Origin: Poronia punctata
Taxonomy: Eukaryota > Ascomycota > Sordariomycetes > Xylariales > Xylariaceae
Length of the DNA: 64,000 bases
Assembly: GCA_022579005.1 (NCBI GenBank)
Contig: MU401587.1
Coordinates: 1-64,000, forward strand
Reading direction: 5' to 3'
Position 1 is the stretch's first letter; the number at the start of each line of letters is the position of its first letter. The notes under the pieces are model-generated. The model was not told where the DNA came from and did no database searches. It saw only the letters and a program-made list of their open reading frames with translations. Shown piece after piece: positions 10,701-21,445 of the stretch. Made by a program: the position numbers and the translations under genes.

Positions 10701-13390
10701 GAAAGCATTCTTACCTAGATTGTGTCGTTTACCCAATGCGAAATCGTTGGGGTCATGGGCAGGAGTAACTGTTCATACATTAGCAATTCGACTGCATCCT
10801 GGCGACTGAAACTCGATGCTTACTCTTGACACAACCAGTTCCAAACTCGGGATCGACATAGTCGTCGGCAACAATCGGGAGAAGTCGACCCTCGATGAAT
10901 GGATGAACAGCTGTCTTTCCGACAAGGTGCTTGTATCGCTCATCATTGGGATGCACCGCTATGCCCGTATCTCCGAGCCTGATCATATGAGCTTTCATAT
11001 TCCCGGTATTCATACATCGACTAGAATGAACTCACATCGTCTCAATACGTGTGGTGGCAACCTCGATAAACTCATTGCTGTCGGCGATAGGGTATCGGAA
11101 ATGGCTATGGCATAAGCAATTAGCGACTTTCCTTGGTGTATTTTTGTACGAAGCATTCAAGTCGACTTTTTACTCACCAGATAACACCGAATTCGATCTT
11201 CTTCTCATAGCCTGAGTAGGTTTTGTTAGCCATGACCTAGAAATCAACATGAGGTGTCACTCACCAGGAACATCGAGAAGTGTCCTTCCGGTTAGTTCCT
11301 TGTTCCCGACTTCGAGATTCGACAGCGCAGTGTTGAGCTTCGTGCACCAGTTTACGAGTCTGTTCGCTCTGTAGATAGTACCCTCTTCGTGAAGGCGCAC
11401 AAACGTCTCAGTCACCGCAGCCGATAAATTGGCGTCCATTGTGAAGGCTTCCCGAGTCCAATCACAAGAGGCGCCCATCTTGCGTGTCTATCCATTCAAA
11501 AAGTCAGTTTCGACGTTGCGATACAGTGACATTTCATATTTGTTCCATACCGCATTATTAATCCTCTTGTGGTAGTCTTCTTTCCTACTACAAGTTAACG
11601 ACTTGCCCAGGCGTACAAGACCGGACCTGGGCGCGCAAGCAACCAGGACGGTATCTTGAGCCAAGTAAACTCACTACGTGGAGGTTAGCGTTGAACTCTA
11701 GCCATCAACCAGAGACTCAGAATAGATACGGAACACCAACATACCCATTCCCATACAGTATCGACAAATTTAGCACGACCAAGATCATATCTTGTCTTCT
11801 GCTCTTTGCGCCATAGCATGTTCTCTACGACGGATTGCGTGCTAATACCAGCATGATCGCAGCCAGCTGGGATTTCAAGCATGTCAATTAAAAGTCCAGG
11901 CCCCTTGCAGAAGAGGACCGCAATGCTGACCCCGGGGCATATCAATTATTGTACTTACTAAACAAAACGGTCAGCATCTGTAAAACAACGTAGTCACGGA
12001 TAGAGAAAAAGGGGGTTATACGAACCGTAGCCAGAGTGTCGTCTTTCCATGCATTCGGTTATAACGAATCATACCTGTTGATGTTAGAACTCTGTCAACT
12101 GACCCAAAACACATAGGCTAGACGCGATTTCGGGCGCATCGGGGGACCGAAACCGCCCAAAACAAAACCCCCGACCAACATGGCCGCCGATAAATTGGTT
12201 CACGTACTGTCCTGTAGGGCCGTGCCACTGCAACGCCAGTTAGAATCTTTTCTTATTTTTGTCGGTCACGTCTAGTATACTTACAGGGCATGTCCCATAT
12301 GAAGCGCACCAGTTACCTGGAGTAACGAAATCAGTAAGTAGCTCGAGCCGATAGTAGTCCATGTGTCGTCGCATCGCATGAGATATAGCTACTCATACGG
12401 CGATAGAGTTGCGAGGTAGAACTAACATTAGGCCTATACCATTAAATGTCAGCACTCGATCTAGAAAAACACCACGCGTCTACATCCATAATCCCAAGCT
12501 ATAAATGTAGAGAGATGTTCCACACGCCCGGTCGACGATCAAAGGAGGGAGGGCGGTCGCTCTCGGTATCACTTACGGAGGAATAACAATAACTACCGAC
12601 GGAACGAAACCTGTTAGCCTTGCTGCCTCACCAAACATACACCGGGAAGGGGGGCTTTTACATACCAAACGACCCTTCATCTTTGACGCTCCCATCATCC
12701 TTGAACTCGGGCTTGAAGAAGCCCTGTTTCTCCCACCACTCGTACCAGGCGCTCTCGACCGCGATCGGGTTGTAAGCCTTCATCTGGGGATCGTCGAAAG
12801 ACCTCAGCCGCTTCTTCTCCCCGACCGGAGTCTCTTCGACATAAGGGGGCAGAGGCTCTTCCTCGGCCTTGGGCGCTTTCGCCTTCTTCTTCTCCTTCGT
12901 CTTAGAATCAGAAGCAGCAGTGGCCGTGGATACGGCAGCGGCAGCTTCGGCCGCCTTCTTCTTTTGCAAGAACTTGGCGTTCTTCTCCGCCTTCTTTCGC
13001 TCCTTCTCCACTATATATACCCGTGTCAACAAGGATCGCATCGCATCGCATCACATCGCTCCGCATCGTATTCGGTGTGGGGTTCACGCACATTCTTTCT
13101 CCGTCTTCACCTTGGGTGTAGGATTCGGTTGCATGCCGGCCTCCTGGCCAGATGCGTGCGTGGTCTGGCCAGCAGCATCTTTCAGAGCGCTCTTGACATC
13201 GGTAGGAACAGAAGGGGGGACCGTGTCGCCGCCCAATGGGCCATCGGCCGCATTAACTACCAAGAGGGTACAACGAGTTAGTACCTTATGGAGTTGGAGT
13301 TAAAGGGGGGGGTAGTTATGAACAGCAAGCAAGAGAAAACGTGTTGCGTTACGACGTACTATCGTTGCCACGACCACTGTTTGCGGCCAT
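7760..13390 (-). CDS. VAS1: Valyl-tRNA synthetase, about 30 exons
   Basis: Charges tRNA(Val) with valine; in fungi one gene usually serves cytosol and mitochondria. Exons (high to low): 13390-13360, 13256-13092, 13010-12666, 12592-12577, 12433-12427, 12316-12285, 12227-12208, 12074-12027, 11866-11746, 11584-11551, 11487-11265, 11211-11178, 11104-11036, 10978-10824, 10768-10715, 10632-10468, 10410-10373, 10287-10222, 10162-10144, 10077-10020, 9942-9926, 9866-9806, 9752-9565, 9482-9394, 9340-9106, 9039-8979, 8918-8788, 8711-8628, 8561-8223, 8166-7760. Joined: 3312 nt, 1103 aa, usual family length. Class I motifs are intact: [13 protein letters not shown] with HMGH at 194-197, [12 protein letters not shown], and KMSKS at 699-703. 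There is a charged Lys/Ala/Glu region before about residue 130 and a C-terminal coiled coil. The exon 8 and exon 9 ends given here follow protein homology; the nearest GT donor lies one base further on in both cases. A 29-intron gene is exceptional beside its neighbours. Confidence 0.93.
13036..13066. repeat. CATCG-type pentanucleotide repeat in intron 2 of the valyl-tRNA synthetase gene
   Basis: Imperfect tandem copies of a CATCG/CATCA unit lie wholly inside the second intron (13011-13091). A slippage-prone microsatellite with no visible effect on the splice sites. Confidence 0.7.
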
Positions 13391-14244
13391 TGTGGTGTTA
13401 AAGAAGCGAAAAGTTTGTCTGTACAGCGGCCTGCGCACCCAGAGAGTTCCTCGAGCAATTAGTCGAGACAACTTGGCGGTGTTGACTATGGACAATCTAA
13501 AGAGGAGAGATGCAACATTTGGAGGGGGAGGGGTCGAATGGCAAGGTGGTGTATCCTATAGGTAGGTAGTTCCCGAGTAGCGTGACTACGAGCGCTGTGT
13601 CTTGCCGTCCTGCAGCAATAATTTTTCGTTTTGAGTACGGAGTTTATCTGACTCACTTTTTGCACCGAGGGGTAACTTTTACCTTTACCTGCTCGCCTAG
13701 TACAGGTACCTGCTAGACCTACAGTGGCCTGAGTGGGTTAAGCCAAGACCGGCTGTGCACTAAACAGGTAGTCTAGTTTAAGAACGTATAAAGTTTAACA
13801 TGCAGTTTAAGAAGTGTATTATGACTACTTCCTACCTCCAAAACATCTACACGTACTCTCAGGTGTCAACAATAAAGTAGAAACCGTGGATATCTCAATT
13901 CTATAATACCAATCGCTATATATACGTATGTATGCTGTGTTGTTTCTGTCAATTCGCTGTTGGGGAGGTAAAAATGCGGTCTACACCTCGTCGGTTTTAT
14001 AAGTTGGCCACCTTGTAAGTAAGTGTTCTACCTCCCAACCACCTCGACAAAATCTTGGTGGTTTCCGTCTTCCTAAGCAAATGCGAGGACATGAGAGTCA
14101 ACTCCGCCAAGAACCTTAAAGCGTGGTAATAGTCGGCCCTCCAACAAATATCAATATGACTGGATGCGAATGTCAAGACGCTGGCGTGTAAGAAGATGAT
14201 GCTTATTATGCAAATAACATGGGGTCCTCCCGAATTGCTTGCGT
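13391..14244. other. Upstream region of valyl-tRNA synthetase gene
   Basis: About 850 bases between the start of the valyl-tRNA synthetase gene and the stop of the DUF3074 gene, both on the minus strand. It should hold the promoter of the former and the 3' end of the latter. I see no gene and no recognisable control site. Confidence 0.5.
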
Positions 14245-15201
14245 CTAGACTGCAATATCAACGGGACGCCCCGGTTGGCCCGGTGCTCTGAACTCCCTCT
14301 CATTCGCAATCCAGCGCATAAATAGCGGGACATCCTTCCATACGATGCCGCCGAGGGCTTTGTTCTGCATCCACAAAGGTAGAATCCCGCCTGCGTCGCT
14401 GGCCGTACTCATGAGCCACTCGATTTTCCCATCCACGAGTTTCCGAATGCGCTCGATGCTCACGTAGGTTGCGATCTGGGCACCTTTCTCCTTGGACAAA
14501 TTGGCCTTATCGCTAGTCGCGAAGTCCGGGACGGGTATACTGACGATGACGAATTCCGATGGGCTTATATCATCTTTCACCGGTAGGCTGAAATCCTCTT
14601 TCACCGCGCACGATAGTTGAAGTACGGGGAATGTGCGATCTTTGAGGAGTGGCCTGCCAATCTTGTGGCGCATCTCCACGACGACAAGCGAGAAGTCACC
14701 CCAAATCTTTCTGGCCGAGTCTACCTCGATATCGCTGCAGTCCCATTGCTGCGCCTCGTAGGCACCAATTACTGCTGGCGTGAACCCCATCTCGGTCTTC
14801 GCGTGTTCGAGCCGAAAAGATCGGTCAAACTCTTCCCACGTTGCGGTACCCTTTTTGGGCGCGTCCTTATGCACGCTCAGCCTGGCAACCCATTTCTCCT
14901 CTTCAGCCTTGTATTGTAACGCGTGTTCCGAAGCAATAGTTCGCAGTACCTTGGCCGAAACCACACGTTCCAGAACCTCGACAGGCGCAGCTGAAGCCCG
15001 GCTGGACTTTTCACCCTTCGATTTCCAATACTTCCTCGTTTCCAAGGGCAATGCGGTATCGATAAATGGCAGTGCTTCTCCGAGAATAGCCTCGGCGAGG
15101 GCCTGTAATTCGTCTAAACTTGCGGTTTCGGATGGTAGTTGGTCTACCGGCAGGCCCCACCGCCGCACGAGCGGTCCCAGTCTATCAACATTCTCTTCCA
15201 T
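14245..15201 (-). CDS. DUF3074 (START-like) domain protein
   Basis: Single uninterrupted frame of 318 aa from an ATG at 15201. The first 80 residues are helical and hydrophilic. From about residue 115 the sequence follows the fungal DUF3074 pattern: WEEFDRSFRLEHAKTEMGFT, then RPLLKDRTFPVLQLSC, a VIVSIPVPDF strand, YVSIERIRKL, and EWLMSTASDAGGILPLWMQN before a terminal KDVPLFMRW. These proteins adopt the START-like helix-grip fold, which usually forms a lipid- or ligand-binding pocket; no substrate is known to me. There is no signal peptide or membrane segment, so it is probably cytosolic. It lies downstream of CYP51 on the same strand. That proximity to a sterol enzyme is suggestive but, at 1.2 kb spacing, may be chance. 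Confidence 0.85.
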   Translation of the reverse strand: MEENVDRLGPLVRRWGLPVDQLPSETASLDELQALAEAILGEALPFIDTALPLETRKYWKSKGEKSSRASAAPVEVLERVVSAKVLRTIASEHALQYKAEEEKWVARLSVHKDAPKKGTATWEEFDRSFRLEHAKTEMGFTPAVIGAYEAQQWDCSDIEVDSARKIWGDFSLVVVEMRHKIGRPLLKDRTFPVLQLSCAVKEDFSLPVKDDISPSEFVIVSIPVPDFATSDKANLSKEKGAQIATYVSIERIRKLVDGKIEWLMSTASDAGGILPLWMQNKALGGIVWKDVPLFMRWIANEREFRAPGQPGRPVDIAV

Positions 15202-16449
15202 GATAAGACAAGCCTCTCAACGCCTAACACTGAAGCAGTATCTTGAGATTCTGTAATTTTCCCGGAATTGCACGTCCCGGAATCGATAGGTAGGTTTGTT
15301 CCGCAATCCCTTGGGTGATATTGGTTGTAAAGGTTCAAATGGTAGACAGGCCTTTGATCAATCGGCCAATAGGTCAACATCCAATCATGATAAGGAGACT
15401 AGATGTGCTTGAGAACGATCTCATCACCATCGCATAGAGCAATGTTGAGCTACAGCTGGAGTATGGAATGTACTTCTGCACATAGGTGGATGGTGTATAT
15501 ACATGTGTTTACTGATAGATTGAAAGGAATAGAAGAGGCCGAAAGAAGCAACTAGGTTATTTATTTACTCGTAAGTGAGATGAGCAAAATAAAGCAAAGG
15601 GAAAGAAGACAGGAAAGAAGCAACAAGATGTAAATAAAAGGTTTAGAAGGAGATATGTACGAGGAGGTACTATGTTGTTCAAGGCAGTCCCGTTCCAATT
15701 GAAGCTTGCGGGAGACGCAGGAGCGATCCCTATGACACTTGCATTCATATTTCAACTTGAAAGGTAGGTACCTACCAGGTACCTATAGGTTAGTATTTGC
15801 ATTTCTTGGCCACTGTCTTGGCCACTGTCTTGACCCCTTGCGGGCTGCGGCAAAGCGCCCCATTTGGCAGACGCGTCCATTCAAGATACAGTTATTACAG
15901 TCTAGGTAATGACAAAACATGAATGCATCAAAATACAGAACAAGCTTTTTCATACCCCGGTCTGTGGCTGGACCTGCAAAGGAAGTACGCGTAAAAAGTT
16001 ATCCGAGACAGACCGCGGATATACCGGGAGAGCAGTTGTGACTTGATCTGGAAAAGGCCACAACCACCTCTTACTGGTCAATGAGCCGATGGAATATAAG
16101 CAAACACCAACATACCTAGTAGATACTGCGACATCCTCGGGTGCTCCGGTCTCTCATGTTGATAACTAATAAATATATAGGAACTTCCCATACTGTTTTA
16201 ACGGATTGGCAAGGAATATGTTTTTTGGGTGGATTAAACAACTGTCTTTTACTCTTTTTATTATATATATGATGATGTACGTCTATGACATTTTCTCGTA
16301 ATATGCCTAATGAGTCTTGCTCTCCAAGCTACTCCTCCAGGCTGCCCTTGTTCAGTAGTCGTACAAGGGGTTCTTGCATGTGCTCGCCTGCACCGCAAAG
16401 TCATTATTAATTATATAGGTCGATTAGTCGTTTGCCCCATTTAGGCTTC
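15202..16449. other. Intergenic region between DUF3074 and CYP51 genes
   Basis: About 1.25 kb between two minus-strand genes. Only short chance frames are visible (about 64 codons at most). A short direct repeat of cttggccactgt occurs near 15807-15830. It contains the DUF3074 promoter and the CYP51 3' untranslated region by position only. Confidence 0.5.
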
Positions 16450-18174
<1,725 letters not shown>

Positions 18175-18300
18175 TATGGCTGTCTCCAGGTCCGCTCTCT
18201 TATCGTAGGGAGCAAGAATCCGGTTGTATGGGCGGTAGTATTAGATATAGTCGTTGAAGGTTTTTTTTTTTTTTTATAAAAATGAGCGGAAGCACTTCTA

Positions 18301-18403
18301 CACGTGCAATTATAATGTTGATAATAAAAGGGTGCTACCCAGTCGAACCTTTACAGGATTAATTAACCTTAAAAGAGATGTCGCATTCAGGGGATTGGCC
18401 AAT
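18301..18403. promoter_or_regulatory. Candidate CYP51 promoter sites: E-box and palindromic CCAAT
   Basis: About 130 bases upstream of the CYP51 start lies CACGTG at 18301-18306. About 220 bases upstream lies ATTGGCCAAT at 18394-18403, a perfect palindrome that offers a CCAAT box on each strand; a further CCAAT occurs near 18450. Fungal sterol genes are controlled by SREBP-type bHLH factors, which bind E-box-like or SRE sites, and by the CCAAT-binding complex. The words are visible in the sequence; their function is inference. Confidence 0.35.
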
Positions 18404-19597
18404 AGGTAGGGAGATTGTGATTATAGGATAAGGGGTTGGCAAGGGTAATGACCAATCGCGGCACATTTCAACTCGAAATGGGTGGACCCTAGGTTTGTTC
18501 TCGGAAGAAGAAACCTCTACCCATACGAATACGAAGGATGCAGATTATTACACGTACTCGTACACGTTGGTACACAGGAAATTCAGCATATGCTGCTGAT
18601 GGCCAAATCCTCATATAATTGACGTTTGACTGTGTTAAAGAGTTTGAAGCCTTTACGAATACTGATCCCATCGTGGTTTGTTACTAGATACTGTTTTAGT
18701 CCTCGGAGTTCAACAAGGAAGAAACCATAGAATTGTGTCTGCTACATCTACATTTCTCACAATTCCAAAGGCCTCACTGATACGAGTACGACACATCTTC
18801 GCCTTTGTGCAGAACTCAGCCTCAACTTGCCACCTCGAAACAACAATTACGCCTCTATTCTCGCGTCATACCAAGAAGTTCCCTTGTTATGTGTCAATCC
18901 ATAATCATATGTATTTCCCAATGATGGTTGTGAGCATGTTATGTTGAGTTATTTCCACAGAACCAGGACATCCCAAGCTTATCAAGGCACATCCGAGTAC
19001 GTCGGTCTCATTCGCATTCGGTCATAAACGCCATCGACGTTTAAAGTTGTATTATCAATTCCAAGCCTGTGTTACATTAAAGCATCACCAAGCAAGGGCG
19101 CAACAGTCCTGCCAAAGAAGCTACCAAATTAGTTTCGGTAAGCCGGCGTCCGTAGCAAGAGATATTAGCAACAAGCATCATCTTCTTCGCATTAGGTAGT
19201 CCACGCCGAAGGGTTGTCAGGAGTAGCCGATAGTAGAAACCTACCTATTCATCATCGCAATTTTCATAAATGAGAGATAGTAAATATCAAGAAAGTAATC
19301 ATGTTTAATAATAGTACGTGTCTAAGTATAGGGTAGATATATATATATATATTTATTTATATGTAGGTATCTCTTTTGGCTGGTTTGAAAACAGCCCCAT
19401 CTCCGGGTTTAAAAAAAAACAGAAGGCCTCCTCTAGAATGCCGGAAACGATTGTACAATCGATTGATTTGACGTCGCCCGAAACACCTGTAGCTCCACAT
19501 ATGCAGAATGCGAGTTCTGTAATCAGCCGAAGAACCATGCCGGTACGCCGTATGAAAACCCGGGTTTCTATATACCTTTTCTAGGCTACCCTTTCTT
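18404..19597. other. Intergenic region upstream of CYP51
   Basis: About 1.2 kb between CYP51 and the stop of the GT23-like gene. Small chance frames only. It contains TACTCGTA-type motifs at 18555-18562 and 18781-18788 and a short TA run near 19335-19350. Confidence 0.5.
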
Positions 19598-21445
19598 TTA
19601 TAATGATATGCCGGTCCACATGAAATCCCCGTCAATGTTCACCCAGTTTTGGTGCGCCATGGCTTTATCCCACCCCATCATGACGGCGAGCAGGCGACAC
19701 CCCATCGCACTCATAGTGCAGACGACGACATCGCTAACCTCGCCAAGGACAGCTAGGTCCATGACGTATGCCCGCCCGATCAGACTCCTAAGCCGGACGG
19801 CATCGGCAGACGTTTCCTCGGCCTCTTGCAGCTCATCGCCCGGTGCCTCAGCATTGTGAAATGTTGTTCGGCCAAGGTTCCAGAACATGCTAGCGAAGAA
19901 GCCGCCTTCCCAGCCAAACCCCTCGTCGATGAATTTATACATCATGGCTCGATTGGGTTTTGCGGGTTCCGGTTGTTGTTTCCCCGCGAGTTTGATCTGC
20001 TCTTGGGCTCGATAGGAATCCACGAATTCTTCCGACTCGTACACTTCTGGATTGTCCGATGCGACCACCATGAAGGAATGTTGCTTGGCGACCACGTCCT
20101 CTCCGCCGAGCGGAGTGCTGGAGTTGTGTCGCGCATCAATAAGCTCCCTGGCCTTCAGCGTGTACTGTTCCAGTGGGATATATGCACCGTTGTACTGGTA
20201 TTCGTATGGGTGCACGTCGCCTTGTCGGACATGAACACCAATGATAGTGCCATCATTGTAATTACCCCGCGGCACGCTTGCCTTTTCCCGGAGTTCCTTG
20301 ACCCGCTTTCTCACGTAAGGCTCGTCATCGACGTTGAGAAGAAACAATGCGTCGTATCCGGCCCGGGCAAGGTCGTACACGGCTCGCTCTCGGCTGATAT
20401 CGGTTCGCTTCGTGTCCTCGTATTCGGTATTGAAACTTTCCCCGAAGGTGTCCGCGGCCGTAGCGGCGGACACGACAAGATGCTTCGCATTTCTTGGACA
20501 AGGGATCATTTGGTGCCTCGGTGGTGCCTTGCAGTTATTTACCGGGGGTGGGTTGAACATTTCCGTGTACTTGCCGTAAGCCCATCTCGAATCGTCGATG
20601 AAAAAGGCCCGGTTTTCCTTTTGGGCTAGGCCATAGGCCATCCACAGCATCATGAGTGTCGGTCCGAGCCCGGCATCGGACGTCTCAAGTACAAATGTGA
20701 GCGACCTCCTGCAAGTCTCCATGTCTGCTGATCCGTACTTTCTCTCGCCTATAAGATGCCCGTTTTGCGCCTCGACGGTTGCTGTCCATGCCTTCCCTTC
20801 TAATCCTGGCAACATACCCCATTTCTCAGCCTCCCTCACATCCATAAAATAAGGATCCTCATAATAATAGTCTCGTAGGGTTTCCTGCGATGGCTTGGAT
20901 CGGCCTTGAAGCTCCCTAGCTTGCGCAGCCGCTTCTGGACATTTGGCGCATAGGTCGGCATAGTCCTTCATGGGCAGAGGGAACCCGGAGATGGGTGGGA
21001 TGGAAACGGTCCATCTCGATCTTCCATGTGTATCTGTGATAGCAATCGGCGTTGGAAAGTCGGGCAACTCGTTCTGTACGGCCATTTCGTACTCTCGCTC
21101 GTTTGTAAAGCCCCGTCTCGCAACCGTCGGCCACGTGTGCCCCTGTAAAAGGGCCTTGACAAGCATGAAAGCTGCGGCCAAACCAGCGGCCCACACGACG
21201 AGCCTCAGCACTCTACTGGGCCTCGGAGCTGCCGAAGACTTGCGTGGCCGAGGAACCAACGCTGGCAAACCTGGCGAGGGCGGCGGCGAAGCGAATAAGA
21301 GATGGTTGAAAGTGAAACGCGAGCTCGTAGACGACGAAGGACCCTTTTCACCCTGGTAGGAGGCAGCTCTGCGAAGATTCAGTCGCGGTGGCACGATCAT
21401 CACCTTGGGATTGGTGCCCCGGGAGAGATCCATAGCAGGCGCCAT
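19598..21445 (-). CDS. GT23/FUT8-like putative fucosyltransferase, type II membrane protein
   Basis: Intronless frame of 615 aa from an ATG at 21445. An upstream in-frame GTG exists but is not a normal fungal start. A basic, Ser/Pro-rich cytosolic tail (1-79) precedes one hydrophobic segment at about 80-100, then a large lumenal domain: the layout of a Golgi type II glycosyltransferase. FUT8-like signatures are visible: NRAFFIDDSRWAYGKYTEMF near 278-297, the nucleotide-sugar motif GVHVRQGD at 403-410, FMVVASDNPEVY, and near the C-terminus SDVVVCTMSAMGCRLLAVMMG, matching the conserved segment of alpha-1,6- and O-fucosyltransferase folds. Donor and acceptor cannot be read from the sequence; fucosylation itself is poorly documented in ascomycetes, so GDP-fucose use is only an inference. 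Confidence 0.8.
   Translation of the reverse strand: MAPAMDLSRGTNPKVMIVPPRLNLRRAASYQGEKGPSSSTSSRFTFNHLLFASPPPSPGLPALVPRPRKSSAAPRPSRVLRLVVWAAGLAAAFMLVKALLQGHTWPTVARRGFTNEREYEMAVQNELPDFPTPIAITDTHGRSRWTVSIPPISGFPLPMKDYADLCAKCPEAAAQARELQGRSKPSQETLRDYYYEDPYFMDVREAEKWGMLPGLEGKAWTATVEAQNGHLIGERKYGSADMETCRRSLTFVLETSDAGLGPTLMMLWMAYGLAQKENRAFFIDDSRWAYGKYTEMFNPPPVNNCKAPPRHQMIPCPRNAKHLVVSAATAADTFGESFNTEYEDTKRTDISRERAVYDLARAGYDALFLLNVDDEPYVRKRVKELREKASVPRGNYNDGTIIGVHVRQGDVHPYEYQYNGAYIPLEQYTLKARELIDARHNSSTPLGGEDVVAKQHSFMVVASDNPEVYESEEFVDSYRAQEQIKLAGKQQPEPAKPNRAMMYKFIDEGFGWEGGFFASMFWNLGRTTFHNAEAPGDELQEAEETSADAVRLRSLIGRAYVMDLAVLGEVSDVVVCTMSAMGCRLLAVMMGWDKAMAHQNWVNIDGDFMWTGISL

Noticed and set aside
7760..13390. 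Introner-like element expansion as the cause of the many valyl-tRNA synthetase introns
   Set aside because: The first five introns I compared differ in length and sequence beyond splice and branch signals; no shared repeat was evident by eye. A full pairwise alignment would be decisive.
7760..13390. Calling the valyl-tRNA synthetase gene a pseudogene because of two frame-breaking junctions
   Set aside because: All other junctions and catalytic motifs are intact and the joined length is an exact multiple of three when the two junctions are set by homology; one-base sequence errors are more likely.
19826..20629. 267-codon frame antisense to the GT23-like gene
   Set aside because: Shadow of a G+C-rich coding strand; the minus-strand protein has clear conserved motifs and this one has none.
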